Below are positions 44,215 to 54,000 of a DNA stretch of 64,000 nt, in pieces. The stretch spans positions 7,874,001 to 7,938,000 of the forward strand of contig OW818698.1 in the NCBI GenBank assembly GCA_942493375.1, in the 5' to 3' direction. This DNA comes from G942493375 sp942493375. Its GTDB lineage: Bacteria > Armatimonadota > UBA5829. The position numbers and the translations under genes are program-made. Position 1 is the stretch's first letter; each line of letters opens with the position of its first letter. The notes under the pieces were generated by a model that was not told the DNA's origin, searched no databases, and saw only the letters and a program-made list of their open reading frames with translations.

Positions 44215-44226
44215 GGTAAGGATGTT

Positions 44227-44251
44227 CGGGAGCACTTTTGAAGTGCTCCCG
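44227..44251. terminator. Terminator hairpin between convergent genes
   Basis: CGGGAGCACTT and AAGTGCTCCCG form an 11-base perfect stem with loop TTG. It serves the ends of the GH36 gene (plus) and the HD-GYP/GGDEF gene (minus). The same stem core occurs at 54359. Confidence 0.85.
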
Positions 44252-44258
44252 TTGTAAT

Positions 44259-46019
44259 TTATGCTGCACGGGTTGTCTTGTGTGATCGTTTTTTTGCGTA
44301 CATGGACACATCTGCAGCATTTAACAGCGTTTTAGAATCTAGTCCATCTGCAGGAAATGCTGCAACTCCAATGCTCATATCAATACTACCAGGACTGGGG
44401 ACATTGAGGTTCCGAGCATATTGAACGAACAATTTTCTGAGTCGCTCCGCAATATCAATCGTACCCTGCAGAGTCGACTGAGGAAGAACAACCGCAAACT
44501 CATCACCGCCCATTCTAGCTACTGTATCATATTCACGTACATTCTCTGATAAAATCTCAGCAGCTCTGCACAACACTTCATCCCCAACATTATGACCCAA
44601 GTTGTCGTTAATTGCCTTGAAATTATCAAGGTCCAGTCCAAGCACATACACAGAGTCACCAAGCCGGGATGCTCTGCTGATTTCTACATCGAGTTGTTCA
44701 ACCAGGAAACCTGCATTATACAATCCGGTCAACTGATCTCTTGTGGCAGTCTCTTTGGTGGCTTCATACTCCAATGCACATTTAATTGCTGTTGCTGCGT
44801 GATGGGCGATAAATGACAACACACGCTCAACTTCCACATCAAAAGCATTCTCGCGACGGGTATATACTGCAATAACCCCCAGCAACCTGTTTGAATCCAT
44901 CATCGGTACGGCCATACAGCAGCGCAGATCCTCAAGATCCTGTGCAAGGTCTGCCGGGAACATTTTGGTCCAGCCAGGACCATTAACAAACATTTCCAAT
45001 ATCTCAGTATTATTCCCGATCAAACTTGGTCCAGCAGCAATCTCCTGACCAATTAATAAATTCGAGAACAACCCAACAGACTCTCTGACATCAAAAACAT
45101 TGGATTTTTCTGTATCTGCTAAAAATACAGTGCAGTTATCAGCTCCAATGATTTTTAGTATCCTTTCCACAAGGACATCCAGTATCTCACTGGTATGCAT
45201 CCTGGACTGGATGGACTGGACGATATCGAACATGGTTACCATTTCACGGTTTACACGACCAATTGCGTCGACTGCAACGTGCGGTGAATCAGTACTGCTG
45301 CACTGATTCCTGGATTCCTCCGCAAGTTGTGCCAGTGTCTTTCTGATCTCACGTTCACTTCTAATAAACGCATCCGCTACTGCAGGATCAAATTTTGTAC
45401 CTGAATCAGCTGACACAGTCATTACAACCTGTGCGTGTGTCCATTTACGCCTGTAGCATCTATCTGATATGAGAGCATCATATACTTCCGCAACAGAAAT
45501 AATTCTGGCACCCAGCGGAATCTGTTCTCCGGAGATGTGATCAGGATAACCACTCCCATCCCAACACTCGTGGTGGTGTCTAATCATACCCGCAATATCC
45601 CACGAGTAATTCACACTCTCAATGATACTGGCGCCAATAGCCGCATGTGCACGCACCTGCTCAAACTCCTGCTCAGTTAAAGCTCCAGGCTTAAGCAAAA
45701 TGTGATCGGAGACTCCGAGTTTGCCAATGTCGTGGAGCAGTGCCCCCATCTTTATACCATCGAGTTCACTCGTCGACAAACCCATAGCTTTGCCGACAAT
45801 TTCACAGACAGTCTGTACTCTTCGCACATGGAACTGCTCATAAGAATCAGTTGATGCAATTGCAGATGCTAACACAACCGCGGTATCGCGATATGCATTG
45901 GACAATGCAAGTTCGTCGCTAATTATTCCAGTCTGTACAATGGCATTCGACTCACTGGATACCATAACCAACTGATTCTGAGAGTCAATTGCCACTTTTG
46001 AAGTATTCGTTTGGCTCAT
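44259..46019 (-). CDS. Bifunctional cyclic-di-GMP enzyme: HD-GYP, GAF, GGDEF
   Basis: This 586-residue soluble protein has three domains. HD-GYP (about 45-235) shows HD at 96-97 (LLHDIGKLG), HHHECWDGSGYP and IPLGARI, so it can hydrolyse cyclic-di-GMP. GAF (about 260-415) may bind a small ligand. GGDEF (about 425-586) has intact GGDEF at 504-508, with the inhibitory-site RxxD (REYD) five residues before it, so it can make cyclic-di-GMP and be fed back. The domain order, with HD-GYP first and cyclase last, is less common than the reverse. There is no membrane segment. A TATATA -10-like box is only nine bases from the ATG, with no good Shine-Dalgarno between. Confidence 0.93.
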   Translation of the reverse strand: MSQTNTSKVAIDSQNQLVMVSSESNAIVQTGIISDELALSNAYRDTAVVLASAIASTDSYEQFHVRRVQTVCEIVGKAMGLSTSELDGIKMGALLHDIGKLGVSDHILLKPGALTEQEFEQVRAHAAIGASIIESVNYSWDIAGMIRHHHECWDGSGYPDHISGEQIPLGARIISVAEVYDALISDRCYRRKWTHAQVVMTVSADSGTKFDPAVADAFIRSEREIRKTLAQLAEESRNQCSSTDSPHVAVDAIGRVNREMVTMFDIVQSIQSRMHTSEILDVLVERILKIIGADNCTVFLADTEKSNVFDVRESVGLFSNLLIGQEIAAGPSLIGNNTEILEMFVNGPGWTKMFPADLAQDLEDLRCCMAVPMMDSNRLLGVIAVYTRRENAFDVEVERVLSFIAHHAATAIKCALEYEATKETATRDQLTGLYNAGFLVEQLDVEISRASRLGDSVYVLGLDLDNFKAINDNLGHNVGDEVLCRAAEILSENVREYDTVARMGGDEFAVVLPQSTLQGTIDIAERLRKLFVQYARNLNVPSPGSIDMSIGVAAFPADGLDSKTLLNAADVSMYAKKRSHKTTRAA

Positions 46020-46329
46020 CCGTGTGCATATATACCACCTGTTTTAATGCGATCGATAAAGATAATGTGCCGGTACGCGGTGGTATCTCCGCTATTCTTA
46101 TGCCATTATTGGGCGGGTTATCATACCTGGTAATTTTACCGGTAAAGCCGAGGAGATCTAACTGAATCTTTTACTATTGACTCAGCTTTTTATCCCTAAC
46201 ACCGGATGATTACAGGATTTGGGGCTTGCGGTTCTCTGCTGTAAGACATGGATTTCCAGCAGAGAACCTGAACACATAAGTGGAGATTAGTGTGATAGAA
46301 ATTATGAGAAGTGGTCAATCAAGACTTCT
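46020..46329. other. Intergenic region with two inverted repeats, no gene seen
   Basis: ATACCACC (about 46032) and GGTGGTAT (about 46080) bracket the upstream region of the HD-GYP/GGDEF gene and overlap its probable -10, so they may form an operator. A perfect 12-base inverted repeat GGTTCTCTGCTG / CAGCAGAGAACC (46230-46241 and 46257-46268) lies downstream of the TPR gene and may be its terminator. I looked for a cyclic-di-GMP riboswitch and did not find its conserved core. Confidence 0.5.
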
Positions 46330-46731
46330 TTATTGATCTACTGGGACTGAACCTGTCTGATGTACGGACTCATATTGGGACTTAAGCCTGGCTAAAGCTT
46401 CTTCAGCTTTTTTATATCCCGGTTCCAGGCTCAAAGCAACCTGATACTCGCGGACGGCTTCATCTATACGGCGAGCGTATTCATAGACCATGCCAAGATT
46501 GTAGTAGGACCTTGCCGATTCATCGACTCGCAAGGCTTCCTCGAAATGATGAATGGAATGAAGCTTGTCACCTTTCTTGTGGTATGCCATTCCCAGATAT
46601 GAGTGGATTTCCGAATCATCGGGGTCAGCATCAACCAGGGGGGTGAGTATTGCAATAGCCTCATCCATATTGCCGGACTTCATTAATTCAAGAGCACGTA
46701 TTTTTGGGGATAATTCTGATCCATCTGCCAT
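46330..46731 (-). CDS. Small TPR-repeat protein
   Basis: This 133-residue protein has at least three tetratricopeptide repeats (AIAILTPLVDADPDDSEIHSYLGMAYHKKGD; SIHHFEEALRVDESARSYYNLGMVYEYARR; AVREYQVALSLEPGYKKAEEALARLKSQ). TPR units form helix pairs that bind partner proteins. There is no signal peptide. GGAGG precedes the ATG. It is a one-gene unit with a 10-base inverted repeat (ATATACCAAA...TTTGGTATAT) just upstream that includes its likely -10. The partner is unknown. Confidence 0.88.
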   Translation of the reverse strand: MADGSELSPKIRALELMKSGNMDEAIAILTPLVDADPDDSEIHSYLGMAYHKKGDKLHSIHHFEEALRVDESARSYYNLGMVYEYARRIDEAVREYQVALSLEPGYKKAEEALARLKSQYESVHQTGSVPVDQ

Positions 46732-46778
46732 AATATGCCTCCATAAAGATTGACGTCCAAACTAGCCCGCACTATTCA

Positions 46779-46826
46779 TATATACCAAACTACTTGGTTA
46801 ATAAAACGGGTTAGCATTTGGTATAT
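46779..46826. promoter_or_regulatory. Inverted repeat overlapping the TPR gene promoter
   Basis: ATATACCAAA (46780-46789) and TTTGGTATAT (46817-46826) are perfect inverse copies separated by 27 bases. The left half contains TGGTATATA in the minus direction, a probable extended -10. This is a candidate operator. Confidence 0.4.
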
Positions 46827-46927
46827 GAGTTAGCCCAGCAATGGATAAAAACCTCCTGTTTACATTGAATAATGCAAAAAGGTAGCATATTTGGTTTTCG
46901 ATTGAACCTTTGAGAGGATTATTTGCC

Positions 46928-46976
46928 ATTCAAAACACAGCGAAGTATCCTGTGGATTCTTCGCTGTGTTTTGAAT
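46928..46976. terminator. Hairpin after the DUF4432 gene
   Basis: ATTCAAAACACAGCGAAG and CTTCGCTGTGTTTTGAAT form a perfect 18-base stem around a 13-base loop. It lies just downstream of the DUF4432 stop (minus). No T-run is present on that side, so it may instead protect the 3' end. Confidence 0.6.
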
Positions 46977-46993
46977 AATTTCAAGAGATTAAG

Positions 46994-48088
46994 TTATCCG
47001 TTTGCACGCATCAGTTCTACACGTTTTTCGAACTGAACGACTTCTTCGGGAGTGGTGAGAACACCTATCTCAAGATGATACTCGGCCTTTTCTCCAGGTT
47101 TCAGGAATTTGAGGGTTCCTCGCTCACGTTCCTTGCCGCGACCTTCAACCCAACAATTTGCTGGTTCCATACCTACAACATATTCCTGATTGCCCATCAT
47201 CTTCCATTCGGTGAACTTTGGAAGCTCATTGATATTGTACTTCACATAGAATCCGAAGTTTTCGCCACCAGGCAGATTCTTGTTGATCAGAGCAGTCAAG
47301 ACTGTTCCGTCCGGTTCGCTGCCAAGATCATGGTAGTAGCACTTTTCCGCATAACCGAATGTCGGTGCGTCCATAATATTGTAGGTTTCTTTACCTTTCT
47401 CAGCTTCAGCGTCTCTTGGGGTAGCACTTTTCGTAGGAGACACCAGCAGAGATCCTTCATCGACTGCCGGGAATCCGCCGTTGATGTGGTAGAGCATCAT
47501 ATGTGGGACTTTGCGGGCTCCAACGTTTTCTACAACATCATCGATCATAATTTTGTTGCTTCCCATTACGGCTGACACTTTCCGGGTAAGCACTATGTTC
47601 TCACCGAAGAGTCTGGCTTCGCGGATCTTTCCCTGAGCCCACATAACATAGTCGTCGCCGACCCATTCTGCATCTACCCAGACATTTGTTGCCGGAGTAT
47701 TACCCATACGGCCGTGGAGTCCAAGAGGTTCTCCGAGGTCTTCACAGGGAGCACCGGCATATGTCATTCCGCAGGTAGCAACTAGTCCGCCAGGGAAATT
47801 GCGCAGCCAGCCTAATCCTTCAGGCTCAAAGAAATTGGCAGAAGATTCTCCTGCCGCTGCACGCCAGGCCAGCGAGCGTCCGTTATGTTCTGCGGATGTA
47901 ATATCCATTCCTCTTCCAGGGAGAACATAGAAACTGAAGCCCTCTCCAACTCGGAATTCTACTACATCAACACCGGCTTCGCGTCCTTCAGAGAGTGTCA
48001 TTCTCTTGACGCCGGCGATCTGCGACATATCCCCCACTCTATCAAGCAATTCCTTCTTGGTGTATTCTTTACCATAAACTTTTGGCAC
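46994..48088 (-). CDS. DUF4432 aldose-epimerase-like protein
   Basis: Read from GTG 48088, with GGAGG eight bases upstream, it has 364 residues. In-frame codons further upstream either overlap that site or lack one. Family marks are FRVGEGFSFYVLPGRGMDITSAEHNGRSLAW, GGLVATCGMTYAGAPCEDLGEPLGLHGRM and LYHINGGFPAVDEGS. DUF4432 proteins have the galactose mutarotase fold; most have no proven substrate. With the GH36 alpha-galactosidase on the other side of the regulatory genes, a role in sugar handling is plausible. No signal peptide in the chosen reading. The divergent neighbour is rodA. Confidence 0.85.
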   Translation of the reverse strand: MPKVYGKEYTKKELLDRVGDMSQIAGVKRMTLSEGREAGVDVVEFRVGEGFSFYVLPGRGMDITSAEHNGRSLAWRAAAGESSANFFEPEGLGWLRNFPGGLVATCGMTYAGAPCEDLGEPLGLHGRMGNTPATNVWVDAEWVGDDYVMWAQGKIREARLFGENIVLTRKVSAVMGSNKIMIDDVVENVGARKVPHMMLYHINGGFPAVDEGSLLVSPTKSATPRDAEAEKGKETYNIMDAPTFGYAEKCYYHDLGSEPDGTVLTALINKNLPGGENFGFYVKYNINELPKFTEWKMMGNQEYVVGMEPANCWVEGRGKERERGTLKFLKPGEKAEYHLEIGVLTTPEEVVQFEKRVELMRANG

Positions 48089-48276
48089 AGTATTTTCCTC
48101 CATAGGCACAAAGCGTGATATGATATCCAGGGTCATTAAAATATACAACCCCGTTCGTCCGAAATCTACCCACACAAAAAAATGTGAGCTGGTAACGGGA
48201 CTCGTGCGTATATTATAATAGTTTGCGAAACTCTGCGCCAACCCAAAGCGCAATAAAAACGGAGATTACACCACTT

Positions 48277-49377
48277 TTGGACAGAAGACTGCTAAAAAAT
48301 CTGGATTGGAGCATTATACTGGTCACACTACTGTTGATGACATACGGTTGCGTGGCCATATATAGCGCCAGCGAAGCCAGATCCGGATTTGCATTAGTCG
48401 GGAAACAGATTGTTTCGGCTATTATCGGCATTGTAGTTGCTATCGCAGTAGCCACTATTGATCAGCAATTCTATGTCAGGAACACCAAAAGGTTGTATTT
48501 CTGGATGATTGTTACCCTAATAGCTGTTCTAGTATTGGGACATTCAGCCAAGGGAGCACAACGATGGATCGAATATGGACCGATTAGGGTCCAACCATCA
48601 GAACTGGCAAAGATCGTTATGATCGTGTGTCTGGCAGCTTTCTTCACACAGCATAGAGAAGATATCCGCACATTCAAAACATTTCTGCGTTCATTCGGAT
48701 ATCTACTATTTCCGATGTTGTTAATATTCATCCAACCTGATCTGGGCACTTCTCTGGTCATTATTTCAATATGGATTATCATGGCATTTGTTACCGGAAC
48801 TGAGATCAAAAATATTCTGATATTTTGTGCAGTTGGCCTGTTAATGGTCTCGGTAGCCTGGTTTACCCCTGGAGTTTTAAAAGCTTATCAAAAACAGCGT
48901 GTCATTACGTTGCTGGACCCGAACTCAGACCCCTTAAAAAGCGGCTATCACGTCACTCAGGCACGTATTGCCATTGGTTCCGGGCAGATAACCGGTAAAG
49001 GTTATATGAGTGGCACCCAGCGCAAACTGGCATTCATTCCGGAGCAGCATACTGATTTTGTTTTTACGGTTGTCGCAGAGGAGTTTGGTTTCGTCGGCGG
49101 AGCTGTACTGATCTTTCTGTATGCATTTCTTATCCTAAAAGCACTCCATACATCCTCCATTGCAGAAGACTTTACGGGCAGAGCCATAGCTGCGGGTATT
49201 GCGGGAATGTTTTTGTTTCATGTCTTTGTGAATCTAGGAATGACTATGGGCATTATGCCTGTTACAGGGGTACCTCTGCCTCTGTTTAGTTACGGAGGCA
49301 GTAGTTTAATGACAAATCTGGTGGCTATTGGACTACTAGAAGGCGTAGCAATGCGCAAACACCGGATTAATTTCTAG
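48277..49377 (+). CDS. rodA: Rod-shape peptidoglycan polymerase RodA (SEDS family)
   Basis: This membrane protein of about 366 residues has ten predicted helices. SEDS motifs include YSASEARSGF, RWIEYGPIRVQPSELAKI, QPDLGTSLVI, FIPEQHTDFVFTVVAEEFGF and PLPLFSYGGSS. RodA polymerises lipid II into glycan strands for side-wall growth with a class B penicillin-binding protein. Two TTG starts are possible: 48277 has GGAG about 12 bases upstream; 48223 lies beside a TATAAT (48214-48219) and would probably precede the transcription start. I prefer 48277. No mreBCD or pbp2 genes are adjacent. It is convergent with the M24 peptidase, 13 bases away. Confidence 0.9.
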   Translation: MDRRLLKNLDWSIILVTLLLMTYGCVAIYSASEARSGFALVGKQIVSAIIGIVVAIAVATIDQQFYVRNTKRLYFWMIVTLIAVLVLGHSAKGAQRWIEYGPIRVQPSELAKIVMIVCLAAFFTQHREDIRTFKTFLRSFGYLLFPMLLIFIQPDLGTSLVIISIWIIMAFVTGTEIKNILIFCAVGLLMVSVAWFTPGVLKAYQKQRVITLLDPNSDPLKSGYHVTQARIAIGSGQITGKGYMSGTQRKLAFIPEQHTDFVFTVVAEEFGFVGGAVLIFLYAFLILKALHTSSIAEDFTGRAIAAGIAGMFLFHVFVNLGMTMGIMPVTGVPLPLFSYGGSSLMTNLVAIGLLEGVAMRKHRINF

Positions 49378-49390
49378 CCATGTGAATGAA

Positions 49391-50452
49391 TTATTTGGGA
49401 TAGTGGGTTAGTATCTCACATCCGGTGTCGGTCACCAGGATATCGTCCTCAATTCTTATCCCACCCCATCCTTCGATATATATGCCCGGCTCAACTGTAA
49501 TAATCATTCCTGGTTCTACAATCAGATCACTAGAGACCGAAAATCCGGGGCCATCGTGCACTTCAATCCCGAGAGCATGCCCGAGACCGTGCCCGAAGTT
49601 CTCACCATATCCAGCTGATGTTATATATTGGCGTGCAACCTGGTCGATCTCTTTACCAGTGCATCCCGGCTTTACAGCCTCGATTGCCGCCATCTGCGCC
49701 CCAAGGACTATAGCATATATCTCACGGAACTTATCTCCGGGATCACCTATAGAAATCGTGCGGGTTATATCTCCGTTGTAGTGTTTATAACAAGCTCCAA
49801 AATCCAGCTTAATAAAACTGTTGTTTTGGATTACAGTATCGGTCGGAGAGGCGTGTGGGCAGGCTGCATTTGCACCGGCAGCGATGATTGAATCGAATCC
49901 TTCGTGGTCAGCTCCGAGTCTACGCATGCCAACCATCAGTTCGATCTCAATCTCCCGCTCCGTAATACCAGGCACAATCTTCGGCACAATATATTCCATT
50001 GCTTTGTCTGTAATATTTGCGGCTTCACGACTTAAGGCAATCTCTGTATCATCCTTGATTCTTCTGAGCTGCCTGACTAACCCGGAAACTCCTCTAAAAG
50101 TGATTTCAGCTTCTGTGTGGTGACGGAGTGTCCGGAATGATGCAACAGAAATATTGTCTGCTTCAAAACCAGTTTTACCCGCCTTAAAACTATTTAGAAG
50201 TTCCCCGACCGCCTCCATTTGAGATTTGCCACGGAATTCAACAACTCTGGTGTCTGGGCATTGATTGCCTGCTTGAATAGTGTAACGGGGGTCTACCAGG
50301 ATAACAACATCCGAAGCGGCTACTACCAGCACTGCAGTCGAACCTGTAAAGCCACTCAAGTAGAAAATATTAGAAAGATCAGTAATGACTAGAGAATCGA
50401 GTCGCTGCTTCTCCAGTAACCGCCTTAGATTGTTAAGCCTTGCCTGGAACAT
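49391..50452 (-). CDS. M24 metallopeptidase (Xaa-Pro aminopeptidase/dipeptidase type)
   Basis: This 353-residue protein has a creatinase-like N-terminal domain (about 1-125: LSNIFYLSGFTGSTAVLVV) and a pita-bread catalytic domain. The metal ligands are visible: Asp in IKLDFG, Asp in GDITRT, His in GHGLGHALG, Glu in TVEPGIYIEG and Glu in RIEDD. It should remove N-terminal residues next to proline in the cytoplasm. Its ATG overlaps the aroQ stop by 20 bases, so the pair is co-translated, a common aroQ-pepQ arrangement in Gram-positive-like gene orders. No efp or accB follows here. Confidence 0.93.
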   Translation of the reverse strand: MFQARLNNLRRLLEKQRLDSLVITDLSNIFYLSGFTGSTAVLVVAASDVVILVDPRYTIQAGNQCPDTRVVEFRGKSQMEAVGELLNSFKAGKTGFEADNISVASFRTLRHHTEAEITFRGVSGLVRQLRRIKDDTEIALSREAANITDKAMEYIVPKIVPGITEREIEIELMVGMRRLGADHEGFDSIIAAGANAACPHASPTDTVIQNNSFIKLDFGACYKHYNGDITRTISIGDPGDKFREIYAIVLGAQMAAIEAVKPGCTGKEIDQVARQYITSAGYGENFGHGLGHALGIEVHDGPGFSVSSDLIVEPGMIITVEPGIYIEGWGGIRIEDDILVTDTGCEILTHYPK

Positions 50453-50888
50453 TTAAACTCTCCAAATGTCTGATTAATGCGCGTATACCCAACAGATAAC
50501 TATCTACCCCAAATCCACATATCTGACCCACAGCAACCGGGGAAATCACAGAATGATGCCTGAACTCTTCCCTGGTGTAAATGTTCGACAGGTGCACCTC
50601 AACTACCGGGAGTCTGACCGCGGCTACAGCATCCCTTATAGCATAGCTGTAGTGAGTATATGCTCCAGGATTGATTACTATACCGTCAAAGTTCTCAAAT
50701 GCAGCATGAATGGAGTCAATTATATCCCCTTCAGAATTGGACTGGACATGCTCCAGCTGGCAATCAAGTTCTTTGGCGAGTGTCTGGCACAATCGAACAA
50801 TTTTCTCCAGCGAAACCGTTCCGTAAACACTGGTCTCCCGGGTCCCTAAGAGGTTCAAATTGGGTCCGTTAATAAGTAGTATACGCAT
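50433..50888 (-). CDS. aroQ: Type II 3-dehydroquinate dehydratase
   Basis: Read from ATG 50888 (AGGGTGAT four bases upstream), it has 151 residues, typical for the dodecameric type II enzyme. The start is LLINGPNLNLLGTRE, with the catalytic Tyr at VYG. QSNSEGDIIDSIH, INPGAYTHYSYAIRDA and VEVHLSNIYTREEFRHHSVIS follow, with the catalytic His in EVHLSN-type position. It converts 3-dehydroquinate to 3-dehydroshikimate in the shikimate pathway. It overlaps the downstream M24 gene by 20 bases. Confidence 0.96.
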   Translation of the reverse strand: MRILLINGPNLNLLGTRETSVYGTVSLEKIVRLCQTLAKELDCQLEHVQSNSEGDIIDSIHAAFENFDGIVINPGAYTHYSYAIRDAVAAVRLPVVEVHLSNIYTREEFRHHSVISPVAVGQICGFGVDSYLLGIRALIRHLESLNVPGKA

Positions 50889-51044
50889 ATGAATCACCCT
50901 GCACCTTTGGTTTAGAGGCATATAACCGACGTTATACAACCTTGGCATGTAGTAGGAGTATAAGCTGCCATTTGGAGAGTTGTCAACTCGAAATCATGCT
51001 GATTATGCAGAAACAATACCTGCTCGCGTTATCCAGTATACTCC

Positions 51045-51053
51045 TGCTATAAT
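51045..51053 (+). promoter_or_regulatory. Extended -10 promoter of the CBM9/GH123-like gene
   Basis: TGCTATAAT matches TG-N-TATAAT, with no clear -35. The predicted start near 51060 gives a leader of about 30 bases before the TTG at 51091. Confidence 0.55.
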
Positions 51054-51090
51054 ATTATCTGAACTTATGACATAAGTCGAGAGGTGCTGT

Positions 51091-54000
51091 TTGAGAACAT
51101 TATGGACTGCTCTATCTGTTACTTGTATTCTGGTGTTCAGCCTGTCTTTGAATCTGTATTCACAGATAAAGGAGCCAGTAGTTGCTATCCCAAAAATCGA
51201 CACTGCTCCAACAATTGACGGAAAAATCGATAGTGTCGAATGGAAAAGCAGTGCTGTCATTGACGGTTTTGAGTTTCTCATGCTCCGAAACTCACCTCCC
51301 GACCGTACCCGTGCATATCTCGGCTATGACAACCAGAATCTATACATTGCCATACAGTGCTATATGCGTCCCGGTTACAAACCTCGTTCGGATATCAAGG
51401 ACAGAGATGGATCCGTATATCTGGATGATGCATTCGAAGTCCTGCTGTCACCAAACAGGCAGGGTGAGTGGCAGTTTGGTGGGAACGCTATCGGCACCCA
51501 GTTTGATGCCCAGAGCATGTCCAGTGCGTGGAATGGAGTATGGAACTATGCCGCACGCAAGACCGACTTCGGCTGGGAGTGTGAGTTCGCTCTACCGTTT
51601 TCAACAGTGAGTTCAACGACTCCAAAGGATGGAGATATCTGGGGAGCACTGCTGGGTCGATCCGTATGGGAACCTGCTAATGAATATTCCCAGTGGGGCT
51701 ACCTACCCAGTTACTGGCACGATGGCCCAAACTTCGGCAGTCTTTTCTTCAAAGCATCGACTCCAAGAGTTAATATCAAGACTATTCAGGCAAGAGGATT
51801 AAGGATTGGCATTGCTGCAGAGGCACTGGCACCGATAGATAGAAATTGCTCTCTGAATGTCCAATATGAACTGCGGGAAGTAGTCAAGACAGGATCACTC
51901 GACACACAAGCTCCGGTAGAATTGTTCAATGACCCTAAAGGTATTGTGCTCTCTAAAGAAAAGTATGATCTAGCCTTGTCAGCTGGACAGTATAAACCTG
52001 TAATACTTCCGAAAATGCCGACAAAGCCTGGCAGCTACACCCTTGAACTGCGTGTGACTGAAGGAAATGATCCTGTTCTGATCCAAAGGATACCGCTGGA
52101 TATCGTCAGGACAATGAATGTCGATATCAGGCGTTTTCCAACGGCAGGGGTTCTGGAAGTTGAAGTTGATGCCAAACCGAGTGGTAAGTACACTCAAATA
52201 GATACAGTCCGAAGCACGCTCACAGGTGCAAACGGCAAGTTGTATTGGCTTGAGAACAGTATCAAGGACAGAGTCCTGACTTTTGATGAGTATGACCTTC
52301 TGCCGGTCGGAACGCACAACCTGAAAATCCAGACTCTGGATAAAAATGGAAAGGCATTGACCAGCGAGACATTCAAGTTAACCAAGGCTCCTAAGCCTGC
52401 ATGGTACAATTCAAAGCTGGGCAAAGATGACAAGGTCATTGCCCCCTGGACACCGATCAAGGTCTCCGGAAAGACTGTTAGTGTATGGAACCGTTCGTAT
52501 ACATTTGACGATACCGGTTTACCGGTCAAAATCATCGCTGCGGGGAAGGATCTACTGGCTTCAAAAACAGTATTTACTTCTCCTGCAACAGGCAAGGTAT
52601 TAACACTCATTCCTACTAGAGCATTGCAGGTCAAACGAACAGACACAAAGACCACTGTGTCAGGGGTATCAAGAATATCCGGCATACCCGGAACCTTAGT
52701 AAAAATAGTAAACACTATTGAATTCGACGGGTTCGTTTGGACGGAGATAACTATTTCCGGAAAACAAGCAACATCTATCGATGGCTTATTGCTGGATATT
52801 CCATTGAATAAGAAAGTAGCTCAGAACTATTTGCCGGTCAATGAAGTCGCTGGTGCAGGCAAACCAGGTCCGAGCACCGCCATACCGATTTCAGGTTACA
52901 ATGCCCCTGTAATCCCGTTTTCCAACAAAGACACTAAAAACCCGCACGGACTTTACTGGGCAGGTGATGAAGACAGAGGCCTTGCGTTATCTGCCGAAGA
53001 CGACCGTAACTGGAAACCCGCAGACACGGATAACGAGTTCGAGCTCATTCCGACACCTGATAAGGTTGTTTGGAGATCACACTTCGCTGATTCGAAGCTT
53101 TCGATTTCTAAACCTGTCACGTTCGCATTCTGCTGGATGGCAACTCCAATTAAACCAGTAAAGAACTGGTATTCCAGCCGGACGTGTGGAGACCTGTGGT
53201 ATCCAGGCACTCCCCCATCTGTGCTGGAAAACAACCATGCACTCGGTGTTCGACAGGGGCACAGCCATGAGCCGTGGACAGAGATAATGAGTTATCCCGG
53301 CACACTGACCAATGTCGCCGAAGTCAAAAAGGGTATGCAAAAAGCAAATCAACTGGGACTCATTGTCTGCCTGTATTCTCAGTCCAACATATCTTCTATT
53401 GCTCCTGAGTTCGAAGAATGGGGCAATGAGTTCTCAACAGATATACCAATGCTCCCCGGCTTGACACGCACTCCTCCACAGAACATATACGGTGCCTGTA
53501 AAGGCTCCTCATTTACAGATTTCTATGTGTGGAAATGGACCTGGATGGTTAAGAACTGGGGAGTCAACGGGATGTATCTGGACGGTGCTTACGCTCCTAC
53601 CGGCTGCCGCAATCCTTACCACGATCACTCATATATAAATCCTGATGGCAAACGCAAGCTGACATATCCAATCAGAGCAGCCAGAACTTATATGCAGCGA
53701 ATGGTAAGATCGGTAAGGGCTGTTGACCCCAACTTCTTTTTCCTGAACCACGGGATATATCCGTTCACCAGTTGTTATTCCAACTACGGAATGACTGGAG
53801 AAGGATACTGGTTTGTGCCTGCTGACACCGAACTGTCCCTGGACTACCTAAGAATCATGTATGGTCGGCAATGGGGAATGCCGATGGAGTTCTATCCCGG
53901 TCCGATAATGACTCAGGACTATGCGCTGCCATTAGCTCTCGTTCACGGCATAGGCATGTGGTCATCTGCGAGCAATTGGGTTGCACAATTCAAAACTCCC

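Noticed and set aside
46020..46329. A cyclic-di-GMP riboswitch near the HD-GYP/GGDEF gene
   Set aside because: The conserved core and tetraloop receptor pattern are missing on both strands; only inverted repeats are present.
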